Source: Streptomyces sp. MBT53
GTDB lineage: Bacteria > Actinomycetota > Actinomycetes > Streptomycetales > Streptomycetaceae
Length of the DNA: 39,309 nt
Reading direction: 5' to 3'
Assembly: GCF_016654115.1 (NCBI RefSeq)
Contig: NZ_JAEQAZ010000069.1
Coordinates: forward strand, 1-39,309
The notes beneath the pieces are model-generated. The model had not been told where the DNA came from. It searched no databases and saw only the letters and a program-made list of their open reading frames with translations. A program made the translations under genes and the position numbers. Below are positions 24,691 to 32,559 of this stretch, piece by piece. How positions within the stretch are numbered: the first letter of the stretch is position 1; each line of letters starts with the position of its first letter.

Positions 24691-26006
24691 TGGCCCCCTC
24701 CCCAGGCAGCGTGCCCATTGCCGGCGACGAGCCGCAGTGTGGTGAGCGGATGCCCGTAGTAGTGGAACATGAACGCATAAAGCAGCCGTAGGACTCGCTT
24801 CTGCCCGACTTTGTCGACCTGCCCGTCATCGTTGCGCGTCGTCGGGATCGCCGCCAGGGTGCCGAAGTCGTCGACCGCGCGGGCCCTGAAGTCCCGCAGG
24901 GTCTCCGTGACGGGACGGTCGGGGTGCGCGGCGACCTCGTGCAGCAGGCGGCGGACCAGTCCGCGGGCCTCTTGGTCCCCGACCTCCCCGGCGGTGACGA
25001 TGCAGCCGCCCGCGCCCTTGCGCAGGAAGAGTTCGGCGAAGCCGCGCAGCGCCTCCTCGCCCTGGACCCGGTTGTGGACGAAACGACCTGAGTGGCAGGC
25101 GTTGAGGCAGACGAGGGCGCGGTCCTCACGCAGCACGTGCATGTCGCGGGTGTTGAACTCCGCCCACGTCCGGTCACCGAGGGAGAGCCGCATCACGGCC
25201 TCGCCGTACGTGCCGTGGCACCCCATGTAGACCAGTCCGGTGCGCTCGTCGGGCAGGGGCAGGTCGAGGGCCTGGAGAAACGGCGTCATCGTGTCGTGCA
25301 CCTGGTGTGCGTAGGGGGTGAAGACCCGGCCGTCGGCGGTCATGTCCTCGTGCAGATAGGCGAGAACCCGGCCCTGGCAGTCGCCCGTGTACCGGGGCAG
25401 GTTCTCGTCCACACCGTGCACGGTGGTCCAGCGGGTCATCACGAGCAAGGCGCCCAGCAACCCGCCCGCCAGACCATGGCGTTCGTCGGCGGGCACCCAG
25501 AACAGCTCCCAGGGCAGCTCGAACCCGGTGTCGTCCCACACGATGAGGCGCAGCCGGTCGCCGTGCCGCTCGCGGATGCGGTTGATCCAGTCGGCGAGTT
25601 CGGTCTGGTTTCCGGACCAGAGCTGGATCCCTCGCAGAGTCTCCGAGGGAAACTCGCCTGTCTGCCTGATGGTGGCGAGCGTGACGCCGGGTGCCATGAG
25701 GCGGGTCGGTCCGGGCCGGCAGGTCACCGTGAACTCACCGCACGAGCCCTGGAGTTGATACCCGTCCTGACTGCCGAAGCCGCCGGTCCGGATGACCCGG
25801 AGCACCGCGTAGCCGTCCTCCAGACGTTCGTAGGGCCGGGCCTGGCCACTGCCGGTTCCCGAGGGCGGGCCGGACGGGCGGCGGAACTGCAGCACGGCCG
25901 CGGACTCACGCCTCGCCGCCGCCTGCAGACCGGGGAAGGCGGCCCGCCGTATCGCGGTCCCCGTGCCTGTCAGCCAGCGCGCTGCGCGCGGCGGCTCAGC
26001 GCTCAC
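24684..26006 (-). CDS. CHAT domain caspase-like protease
   Basis: A 440-aa protein. The N-terminal 85 residues are poorly conserved and the next 90 are beta-rich. The CHAT (caspase HetF associated with TPRs) domain covers about 155-430, with the catalytic dyad H264 in MGCHGTYG and C304 in CLNACHSG, and a GGCIVTAGEVGD strand after it. Caspase-like CHAT proteases are known effectors in bacterial conflict systems, activated by TPR partners. Its 3' end overlaps the TIR/NB-ARC/TPR gene and its 5' end overlaps the VWA gene. The GTG at 26006 is chosen since AAGGAGG lies five bases upstream; GTG 26012 would overlap that site. Confidence 0.88.
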   Translation of the reverse strand: MSAEPPRAARWLTGTGTAIRRAAFPGLQAAARRESAAVLQFRRPSGPPSGTGSGQARPYERLEDGYAVLRVIRTGGFGSQDGYQLQGSCGEFTVTCRPGPTRLMAPGVTLATIRQTGEFPSETLRGIQLWSGNQTELADWINRIRERHGDRLRLIVWDDTGFELPWELFWVPADERHGLAGGLLGALLVMTRWTTVHGVDENLPRYTGDCQGRVLAYLHEDMTADGRVFTPYAHQVHDTMTPFLQALDLPLPDERTGLVYMGCHGTYGEAVMRLSLGDRTWAEFNTRDMHVLREDRALVCLNACHSGRFVHNRVQGEEALRGFAELFLRKGAGGCIVTAGEVGDQEARGLVRRLLHEVAAHPDRPVTETLRDFRARAVDDFGTLAAIPTTRNDDGQVDKVGQKRVLRLLYAFMFHYYGHPLTTLRLVAGNGHAAWGGGQW

Positions 26007-27900
26007 CGGCACCTCCTTCCCCGTGTGCCGGCGCGAGCACCGTTCCGCCCAGCGCGTCCGCCAGCGAGAACGGCAGGTCCCCGTAGGGCTCCCTCCTCGC
26101 GTCGATGACGGCGACGCGCAGCCTCGTCCGGTCCATGGCGCCGGCGCCGGCCGCTGCCGTCAGGGCGTCCTCCACACCCTCCGCTCCCACCGGGCCCGTC
26201 AGCCGTCCGGTGCGGCTGACGTGCAGGGGGACATTGCCTCTGCCGTCGGTCACCACCACGAGCCAGGCCTCGGACAAGCTGCTGTCGTGCTGGCGGAAGG
26301 ACCGGCGCAGTGCCTGCATCGCCTGCTCGATGCCGTGTGCGAGTGGACTGGCCCGGCCCGGCGACCGGTGCAGGGCCGGCAGGATCCTCGGGTCGAGAAC
26401 GCTGCGGGCGGCGAAGGACTCCGCCCGCAGTTCGTCGTCGGCCTCCGCACTGCCGACCTCGACGACCTGGACCGCGGCACGTCTGGTGTACGCCCAGTCC
26501 AGGAACGGCGTGAGGGCGTCCTGCCAGTCCCAGTCGTCGGCCCGGCAGGTGTGGTCGAGGAGCAGTACGAGCAGGTGCTCGGGCGAGCCGGAGCGTACGT
26601 GGCTGTGGAGGTCGACGGGTGAGACGGTGAACCGCTCCGTGCGACGGATGCGCTGGTGCACGGCGGCCTCCCGGACGGTGCGCACATGGGCGAGGTCGCT
26701 CAGGTCCGTGGCCCGCCGGGTGCCGATCACCACTCCGCGCAGGGAGGCCGGTCCCGCCGTACGTTGCCAGGGGCTGCGCAAGGGTGCGAATTCGCGCAGC
26801 TCTTCGGCCTCGTCCTCGGGGTAGGGGGTGGCGAGGACGACTTGGGTACCGCCGCGTCCCGCCCCGACGCCCTCGGCGGGTTCGGACTCAAGCAGCGGCT
26901 GGCCGCCCTCGGGTCGGTGCCGCTCGTCCTGCTCCACCCGCCGACGCTCTCCGGGTTCGCCCTGCGGTCGCCGGCCCGGGCGGGGCGGCGGAAACTCCGA
27001 GGCCGGTACGTCGCCGGTCGACTCCGCGGCCACCTCCGTCACAGCCAGGCCCATGAGCCGGGCCGCCGCATCACAGTGTTCAGCAGTCGCCGCCCGCTCT
27101 CCGTCGAGCGTGGCCAGGGCACGGGCGAGCCTGGCCAGGGAGAGTTCCCTGCGGATGTTGCCCTCCGGCCCGAGCAATTCGTATACGCGAGTCAGGGCGT
27201 CGTCGCCGACCGCGGCGGTCGGCACCGCGGCCATCTGGGCGTCCCGGGCGATGTCCAGCCAGCCGGGGGGAAGCGCCGCGAGGAGTTGGCCGGTGTCCGC
27301 CGGCAGCCGCAGTCCGGAGACCGGCAGTCTGATGGCGAACCTGTCGAGCAGGTGGCCGGCGGGACGCCCCGCGTCGGCGGAGCGGCAGAGGGCCAGCCAA
27401 CGGGCGCGCGGCCTGGCCCGGCGGCGCAGTCCGGCGTATTCGACGACAGCGACCTCGGCCCCCAGCAACTGGACGGCTGCCCGCATCCCGGCCACGCTCA
27501 GCCGGGTCAGGTCCGGAACCGCGACCACCGGCGGCGGCCCGGGACGGCCGTCGGCCTCGATCAGCGGGCCGGGCTCCATCCGGAACGAGATGCCGTCGGG
27601 TTCCTGGACGAGCACGGGCCGCGTCCACAGGTCCTCGTCCCGGCTCGTGGTCCCCAGCATGACGGAGGGACGTACCGGTTGCCCGGCACCCGCCAGGATC
27701 CGCCCGAAAAGCCGCGTCACCGGGTCGAGCAGCTGGGGTTCCAGGTCGAACAGCAGCACACCGGCCAGCGCCGGGTCGACGGCGGCGCAGACGAGGGCAC
27801 GGCACAGCCTCAGGGCGAGCTCGTCGAGTTCATCGGTCTCCGGTGGCGACGAGGTGTTCCGGACGGAAGCGTCGGTCGCTCGGGGCGGCTCGGTGGACAT
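25996..27900 (-). CDS. BchD-like protein: degenerate AAA region plus VWA domain (SAV_2336-like)
   Basis: A 634-aa protein built like the D subunit of magnesium chelatase. Residues 25-295 resemble an AAA fold without a P-loop, including a helical lid (SLARLARALATLDGERA). A Pro/Arg/Glu-rich linker (300-350) follows, then the BchD-type junction (TDLSDLAHVRTVREA) and a VWA domain (440-634). The MIDAS motif DxSxS reads D449-H-T451-C-R453, partly degenerate, while TDGRGN (551-556) is kept. Such proteins pair with a BchI-like ATPase as a metal-insertion or remodelling machine. ATG 27900 lies eight bases past the ATPase stop; its 3' end overlaps the CHAT gene. I assign the SAV_2336 name by resemblance only. 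Confidence 0.75.
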   Translation of the reverse strand: MSTEPPRATDASVRNTSSPPETDELDELALRLCRALVCAAVDPALAGVLLFDLEPQLLDPVTRLFGRILAGAGQPVRPSVMLGTTSRDEDLWTRPVLVQEPDGISFRMEPGPLIEADGRPGPPPVVAVPDLTRLSVAGMRAAVQLLGAEVAVVEYAGLRRRARPRARWLALCRSADAGRPAGHLLDRFAIRLPVSGLRLPADTGQLLAALPPGWLDIARDAQMAAVPTAAVGDDALTRVYELLGPEGNIRRELSLARLARALATLDGERAATAEHCDAAARLMGLAVTEVAAESTGDVPASEFPPPRPGRRPQGEPGERRRVEQDERHRPEGGQPLLESEPAEGVGAGRGGTQVVLATPYPEDEAEELREFAPLRSPWQRTAGPASLRGVVIGTRRATDLSDLAHVRTVREAAVHQRIRRTERFTVSPVDLHSHVRSGSPEHLLVLLLDHTCRADDWDWQDALTPFLDWAYTRRAAVQVVEVGSAEADDELRAESFAARSVLDPRILPALHRSPGRASPLAHGIEQAMQALRRSFRQHDSSLSEAWLVVVTDGRGNVPLHVSRTGRLTGPVGAEGVEDALTAAAGAGAMDRTRLRVAVIDARREPYGDLPFSLADALGGTVLAPAHGEGGAGER

Positions 27901-27907
27901 GACGCCC

Positions 27908-28852
27908 TCAGGCCGCGTCGAAGAGGTCCTTGACCCGGGACTCGTCCTCGGGCCCCCATTCGAACGTGCCGCCGTGGGCGGTCTCCGGCCGACGGTGCCG
28001 AAAGGCCATGGGCAGTACCCGGAACAGATGGCTGGGCTCCACCGCGTCCGCCTCCTCCAGCGCGGCCAGCGCACGGGCCGCCAAGGTCGCCACGATCTCG
28101 CCCCGCTGGCCGACGGCGGCCACGCGTTCCGCCGCCTGCGCGCACAGCCGGACCACCTCATCGGGAACCTGCGTGCCGGACACTCGCTCCCTGGCCCCCT
28201 CCAGCCGGTCCCGCCGCACGCTGTCGTCCCGTTCCGCCTCGTCCCGCCAGGCGGATTCCTTCCGGGTCAGCTCCTCCTCGAAGTCGAGCACGGTCCGGAT
28301 CGTCCTGTGCCGCGCGTCCGTGTCCAGCTGACTCGCGGCGACCATGAGCCCGAACCGGTCCAGCAACTGCGGCCGCAGACCGCCCTCTTCGGGATTCATG
28401 GTGCCCACCAGCCCGAAGGACAGCTGCTTGGCAGTGGCCAGCCCTTCCCGCTGCACGGACAGCACCCCCGTCGAGACGACGTCGAGAATGATGTTGACGA
28501 GATGATCGTCGAGCAGATTCACCTCGTCGATGTAGAGCAGCCCCTTCTCGGCGGCCTCTTCCAGCAACCCAGGCTGCGGCCGGGCCTCACCCCGCATGAG
28601 CGCGTCCAACTCCCAGCCGCCGACAACCCGGTCGTCGGTCGCGTTGATGGGGAGCGTGACCGGTAACTCTTCATGCACCATGAGCGCGAAGGCCCGCACG
28701 AGGGTCGACTTGGCCGTCCCGCGCGCTCCGGCCATGAGCACACCGCCGATGTGGGGTGACACGTAGTTGAGTTCCAGCGCCAGCTTGAGATCGTCCTGCC
28801 CTACGACACGGCTGTACGGCAGGATGTGCACACCCTCTGTTGCACGACTCAC
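27908..28852 (-). CDS. BchI/MoxR-like AAA+ ATPase
   Basis: A 314-aa AAA+ ATPase close to the I subunit of magnesium chelatase. The P-loop is GARGTAKS (42-49), Walker B LLYIDEVN (105-112), sensor 1 GTMNPEEG with N153 and the arginine-finger region RPQLLDRFG (160-168). The C-terminal lid ends near 300. No H subunit or chlorophyll genes exist here, so it belongs to the MoxR/VWA-type pairs proposed to remodel protein partners. The GTG at 28852 overlaps the stop of the upstream gene as GTGA, and the downstream VWA gene begins seven bases after the stop, so the proteins are probably made in fixed ratio. Confidence 0.9.
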   Translation of the reverse strand: MSRATEGVHILPYSRVVGQDDLKLALELNYVSPHIGGVLMAGARGTAKSTLVRAFALMVHEELPVTLPINATDDRVVGGWELDALMRGEARPQPGLLEEAAEKGLLYIDEVNLLDDHLVNIILDVVSTGVLSVQREGLATAKQLSFGLVGTMNPEEGGLRPQLLDRFGLMVAASQLDTDARHRTIRTVLDFEEELTRKESAWRDEAERDDSVRRDRLEGARERVSGTQVPDEVVRLCAQAAERVAAVGQRGEIVATLAARALAALEEADAVEPSHLFRVLPMAFRHRRPETAHGGTFEWGPEDESRVKDLFDAA

Positions 28853-29259
28853 GAGTCGGCTCCCCCTCCGCTGCCCGGTAACGCCACGCCGGAGGCGCCG
28901 GCCGTCCGCCACCTGAAGGTGACCTGGAGCTGTGCCTCGGCCCCGCTCCTGACCAACGCCACGACACCTGCGTCCACTTTGATCGCCAACTGCAACTCGA
29001 TCTCGTCCGGCCGCAGGTCGTCCGCCATCTCCCCGAACCGCCGCACAGCCTGCGCCGCACACCGCCGGGCCAGGTCGAGGCCTTCGGTGTAGGCGTCCTG
29101 GGCGACTTGGACGACACGACGGGCGGAGCCGTCTCTGGTCTTCTCGTCGGCGTAGACGGCTGCGAGGCCGTCGAGGGGCCCCTCGACAAGGTCCGATACG
29201 ACTTCCACGGGAATGGGCCCGTCAGCACCTGCCGGAACGGGCCCCACCAGAATCACCAC
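28849..29259 (-). CDS. Trypco1-type small protein (CU044_2847-like)
   Basis: A 136-aa protein. The second half, FGEMADDLRPDEIELQLAI followed by VRSGAEAQLQVTFRWR, matches the trypsin-co-occurring domain 1 pattern: PdeveLeF, then a Gly/Ala-rich turn and a beta strand ending in W. The N-terminus VILVGPVPAGADGPIPVEVV is a beta strand and loop. Members occur beside trypsin-like proteases, STAND proteins and VWA/MoxR genes and are thought to act as adaptors. The GTG at 29259 (or GTG 29256) follows GGGGG; the stop overlaps the ATPase start. No trypsin-like gene is present here. Confidence 0.7.
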   Translation of the reverse strand: MVILVGPVPAGADGPIPVEVVSDLVEGPLDGLAAVYADEKTRDGSARRVVQVAQDAYTEGLDLARRCAAQAVRRFGEMADDLRPDEIELQLAIKVDAGVVALVRSGAEAQLQVTFRWRTAGASGVALPGSGGGADS

Positions 29260-29365
29260 ACGTCCCCCTGATGAACTCTCTTATTGCGTGCGGTAGTTGA
29301 GAGAGAACTGGGTCATTCCCCGGCCTGCGATGAGTTATGCGTACCGGGTGACGACCCGGGCCCTG

Positions 29366-32362
29366 TCACACGGTCCAGGTCTCGAAGTCCCAGTAGGGAC
29401 GCTTTCGGGAACGGGCCGCGACCGTGTGAACATGCTGGGGTCCGAGGGTTCCTGACAGATCCGACAGCGCTTCCTGTTCAATTTTATCCGCCTCTTGTCG
29501 GTTCCTCAGATCACGGAGATCGGCCGCGAGAGCGACACGGGCCGACAAGGTCAGCGGATGAGTACGGCCCAGCACTTCGATGGCCCGCGAGACCGTTGCC
29601 CTGCTCAACTCCGCGGCCGACTCCGGGTCGCCGGACAAGTTGCGGATGAATGAGGCGTTGATGGCACAGCCCAAGGTCCAGGGGTGCCTCTCCCCCACCG
29701 CCGTGGTCATGTCGGCCAGGGCTCGCTCGGCGACGGAGTGAGCCTGGTCCAGTTCTCCGACATTGCAGAGGATCAGGGAGTGGTTGGACCGGCATCCCGC
29801 AATGAACGGATGCCCTTCCGAATGCGCCAACTCATAGCGTGCCAGGACGGATTCGCTGACCTCGCGCGCCTTGTCGATGTCACCGTGTTCGCGGGCGAAA
29901 CAGCTCTGGCTGACGGCAAATACCAACGTCCATGGGGATGCTTCACCCAACATTCGCTCCCCGCGCTCCAACACCCGCGCAAGCAACCGTCCCGCCTGGC
30001 CACGGTCACCACCTCGGTACAGGCACAACGCAAGATAGTGCTCTCCCAGCAGCGTCAGAACCCCTTCATCACCCAGAACCCTGCGCAATTCACGCAGATT
30101 ATCCCTCTGAATGGATTCGGCTTCTGCATATCGACCCAAAAGGCGCAGATCGATGGCATAGCTGATTGCCGACCAAATTGTCTCTGTGTGCGCTGCCTGG
30201 AGGACCTCACGACGCAGTTCCAGCGTTCTCCGATCCATCTCCAGGGCTTCTTGATAGCGGCCAAGAAGCCTCAGCGAGACCGCCAGATTGTTCTGCGCAC
30301 TCAGTGTTTGACGATCTGATTCACCAAGAAGGTCGCGCCATGCCGGGACAAGCCACTCGGACAGCTCCAGCGCTTCCTGGTAACGGGCAAGACCTCGCAG
30401 GTCGGCAGCAATACCGTTGACCGCACGTGCGTACTCCAGCCCCTGGCCCCTGTTTTGACCTCTGAGCGTTTCGACAACCGAACGCCCGACGACCTCGGCG
30501 TTCTGGTAATCACCCACCGCCCGAAGCAGGTTGGCATAGTGGTGAGCAAGCTCCCAGAAGCGAGGATGCCCCTCGCCCAGCAACTCCCGCCAGGCGTCCA
30601 TAGCACGCTCACCCAGTGTGAGTCCTGCTGTGTACTCACCCGAGTTGTACATGTAGCGGAGGCAGTTCAGGACAAGCCGTTGGACCTGGCGGCTTTCACT
30701 CGTGAGCACATCCGCGTATTTGAGATGCGGCACGATCTCTGCGTACTTGTCCCACAGCCGATTGTCGTCCGGGCGCCCGGGATCGGCCGCCACCAGAGCC
30801 CGTCGCACCAAGTCGACGAAGATGCGACTGTCTTCATCGGAAATTCCCTGATGCACGATCTGATGCACCATCCTGTGCAGGTAGAGAGACTGACTGGCGG
30901 AGGCGTCCTCGTCAGCCACCGTCTCATGGGATTCCAGGCGAACCACCGAATACTGGCGCAACTGGTCGATCGCCCTGGTCCACAGCGCAGGATCACCAAG
31001 CAGCCCGGCGAACCTCTCCGGAAGCTCCTCCATCGACAGTGCCCTGAGGAATCCCACAGGAATGAAGCCCGGTGCGAAAAACGTGCACAGCCGCAACAGG
31101 TCGACGGACTCAGGCATGGTCTGCCTCAGTTTTGCCAGCAGGATCGCCCAGGCCCGCTGGAAAGGACCCGGGATGTCCCCGGGAACAGCCAAGCCGCTCT
31201 CGAACTGCGCGATATAGTCCGGAACCGACAAGTCCGAGTCGTTCAGCCAGCCGGCCGTCTGGTCCAGCAGCAGAGGCAGGTCTTCCAGCGCCTCCGCAAG
31301 CTGGTTGGCATCGGCATCCGTCAGCCGCGAGGCCCTCCGACGGATGAAGGCCACCGACTCGTCACGAAGATAGACCGGCACCTCCATCAACTGGCTGTTG
31401 TGCTCGCGCCACCCCTGGTTCCGCGAGGTGATGAGGACGTGACCGGGACCGGTGGGTACGACGTTCGAGATCTGGTCCGGCTCGTCCGCGCCGTCCAGAA
31501 CCAACAACCAGCGGCTATGAGGCTGACCCCGACGCAGCGCGTCTCTCACGGCACGCAGTCGCTCGCCGTAGTCGGCGCCCGTCGAGAGGCCGAGCCTGGG
31601 GGCGAGTTCCGCGAGGCGTCGCCGATAGGCCGTCAGCGACTCGGCGTTGACCCACCACACCACGTCGTATTCAGGCCCGAAGCGGTAGACGTACTCGGCC
31701 GCGAGTTGGGTCTTGCCCACGCCCGGCATGCCGTAGAAGGCCAGTACTCCCGCGCCCGGCTCGGCTGCCTCCAAGAGGTGGTAGGCGTCGTTCAGCAGCG
31801 GCTCACGTCCCGTGAAACGGGTGTTGCGGCGCGGTACCCCGCCCCAGACCTCTGGCATCGCAGCCGGAAAGCGCGGACCGCGCCGCGTACCGTCCGCGGA
31901 CTCCAGCAACGGCTCGCCGAGCATGTCGAGCCGGTCCAGGAGACGCCGTTCGGCCTCGTCGACGCCCACGTTACTCAGGTCCATCGCGGCGAGGACGGCG
32001 GTGGCGGTCGGCATCGGGTCGCTGCTGACGGACACCGCCGCGAACTTCGCCGGATCAGGAGCCACCACCTGTCGGAGCGCGGCGTTCCACTCCTCGTAGG
32101 TGCGCGGCCCCAGTTGGAAGTACCACTTACTGACGACGATCAGAACCCGCCCCGGAGCGAGTTTGAGGGACTCCAGCAGATCGACGAGCGGGATCTCCGG
32201 CGGAGCATCCCACCGAGCGAAGACGACACGATGGCCGCGCCGCTCCAACCGGTCTCCGATCCACGCCGCCCAAGCCCTGTTGAATCCGGCGAAGCTGATA
32301 GTGACGGTCTGTTTGACCGCACGCCCGCCGGCCGGTCCAACTGGCATGCGAGTCCCAGACAT
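29366..32362 (-). CDS. TIR / NB-ARC / TPR protein of the FxSxx-COOH system
   Basis: A 998-aa STAND protein, diverged paralogue of the one at 21292. TIR-like domain about 18-150 (QTVTISFAGFNRAWAAWIG; candidate catalytic E90/E91 in YEEWNAAL), NB-ARC with P-loop GMPGVGKT (211-218), Walker B WLLVLDGADE (D290) and intact ITSRN with sensor R314, an LHRMVHQIVHQG segment, then about ten TPR-type helical hairpins. The C-terminus is RPYWDFETWTV. ATG 32362 is chosen since GGGGGAGG precedes it; the frame extends to 32590 but without domain content. Part of the second half (about 29450-31050) looks richer in A/T codons (AAA, ATT, GAT) than its neighbours. The gene is separated by 106 bases from the Trypco1 gene. 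Confidence 0.88.
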   Translation of the reverse strand: MSGTRMPVGPAGGRAVKQTVTISFAGFNRAWAAWIGDRLERRGHRVVFARWDAPPEIPLVDLLESLKLAPGRVLIVVSKWYFQLGPRTYEEWNAALRQVVAPDPAKFAAVSVSSDPMPTATAVLAAMDLSNVGVDEAERRLLDRLDMLGEPLLESADGTRRGPRFPAAMPEVWGGVPRRNTRFTGREPLLNDAYHLLEAAEPGAGVLAFYGMPGVGKTQLAAEYVYRFGPEYDVVWWVNAESLTAYRRRLAELAPRLGLSTGADYGERLRAVRDALRRGQPHSRWLLVLDGADEPDQISNVVPTGPGHVLITSRNQGWREHNSQLMEVPVYLRDESVAFIRRRASRLTDADANQLAEALEDLPLLLDQTAGWLNDSDLSVPDYIAQFESGLAVPGDIPGPFQRAWAILLAKLRQTMPESVDLLRLCTFFAPGFIPVGFLRALSMEELPERFAGLLGDPALWTRAIDQLRQYSVVRLESHETVADEDASASQSLYLHRMVHQIVHQGISDEDSRIFVDLVRRALVAADPGRPDDNRLWDKYAEIVPHLKYADVLTSESRQVQRLVLNCLRYMYNSGEYTAGLTLGERAMDAWRELLGEGHPRFWELAHHYANLLRAVGDYQNAEVVGRSVVETLRGQNRGQGLEYARAVNGIAADLRGLARYQEALELSEWLVPAWRDLLGESDRQTLSAQNNLAVSLRLLGRYQEALEMDRRTLELRREVLQAAHTETIWSAISYAIDLRLLGRYAEAESIQRDNLRELRRVLGDEGVLTLLGEHYLALCLYRGGDRGQAGRLLARVLERGERMLGEASPWTLVFAVSQSCFAREHGDIDKAREVSESVLARYELAHSEGHPFIAGCRSNHSLILCNVGELDQAHSVAERALADMTTAVGERHPWTLGCAINASFIRNLSGDPESAAELSRATVSRAIEVLGRTHPLTLSARVALAADLRDLRNRQEADKIEQEALSDLSGTLGPQHVHTVAARSRKRPYWDFETWTV

Positions 32363-32559
32363 GTCGCGACCTCCCCCGTCGGGCACTCGGTACCCGTGCG
32401 TGAGTGTAGGGGCGGGCATGGCACTGGAACAGGGCGCTTTCGGCACCGGTGGAGTCGCGTGGCTCCTGAGTGTTCGTCGTCCATCCCCGTCGTTCTCAGT
32501 GATCTTCCATGCGTCGGAACGAGCGGAACGTTTGCCGAGACACGCCGAGACATACCGCG
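32363..32559 (-). promoter_or_regulatory. Gap with tandem direct repeats and a possible promoter before the 998-aa STAND gene
   Basis: This 197-base gap follows the HExxH gene. It begins with two pairs of direct repeats: GCCGAGACA at 32534-32542 and 32544-32552 (10-base period) and CGGAACG at 32515-32521 and 32524-32530 (9-base period). On the - strand TACACT (32403-32408) is a possible -10 box 41 bases before the start, with only a poor -35 match (TGTTCC, 17-base spacer). The gene may therefore have its own promoter and an upstream operator; both are inferred. Confidence 0.35.

Noticed and set aside
27900..27908. The BchI/BchD-like pair as true magnesium or cobalt chelatase
   Set aside because: No H or CobN-type subunit and no tetrapyrrole gene is in the window, and the MIDAS is degenerate; the context is TIR/CHAT/Trypco.
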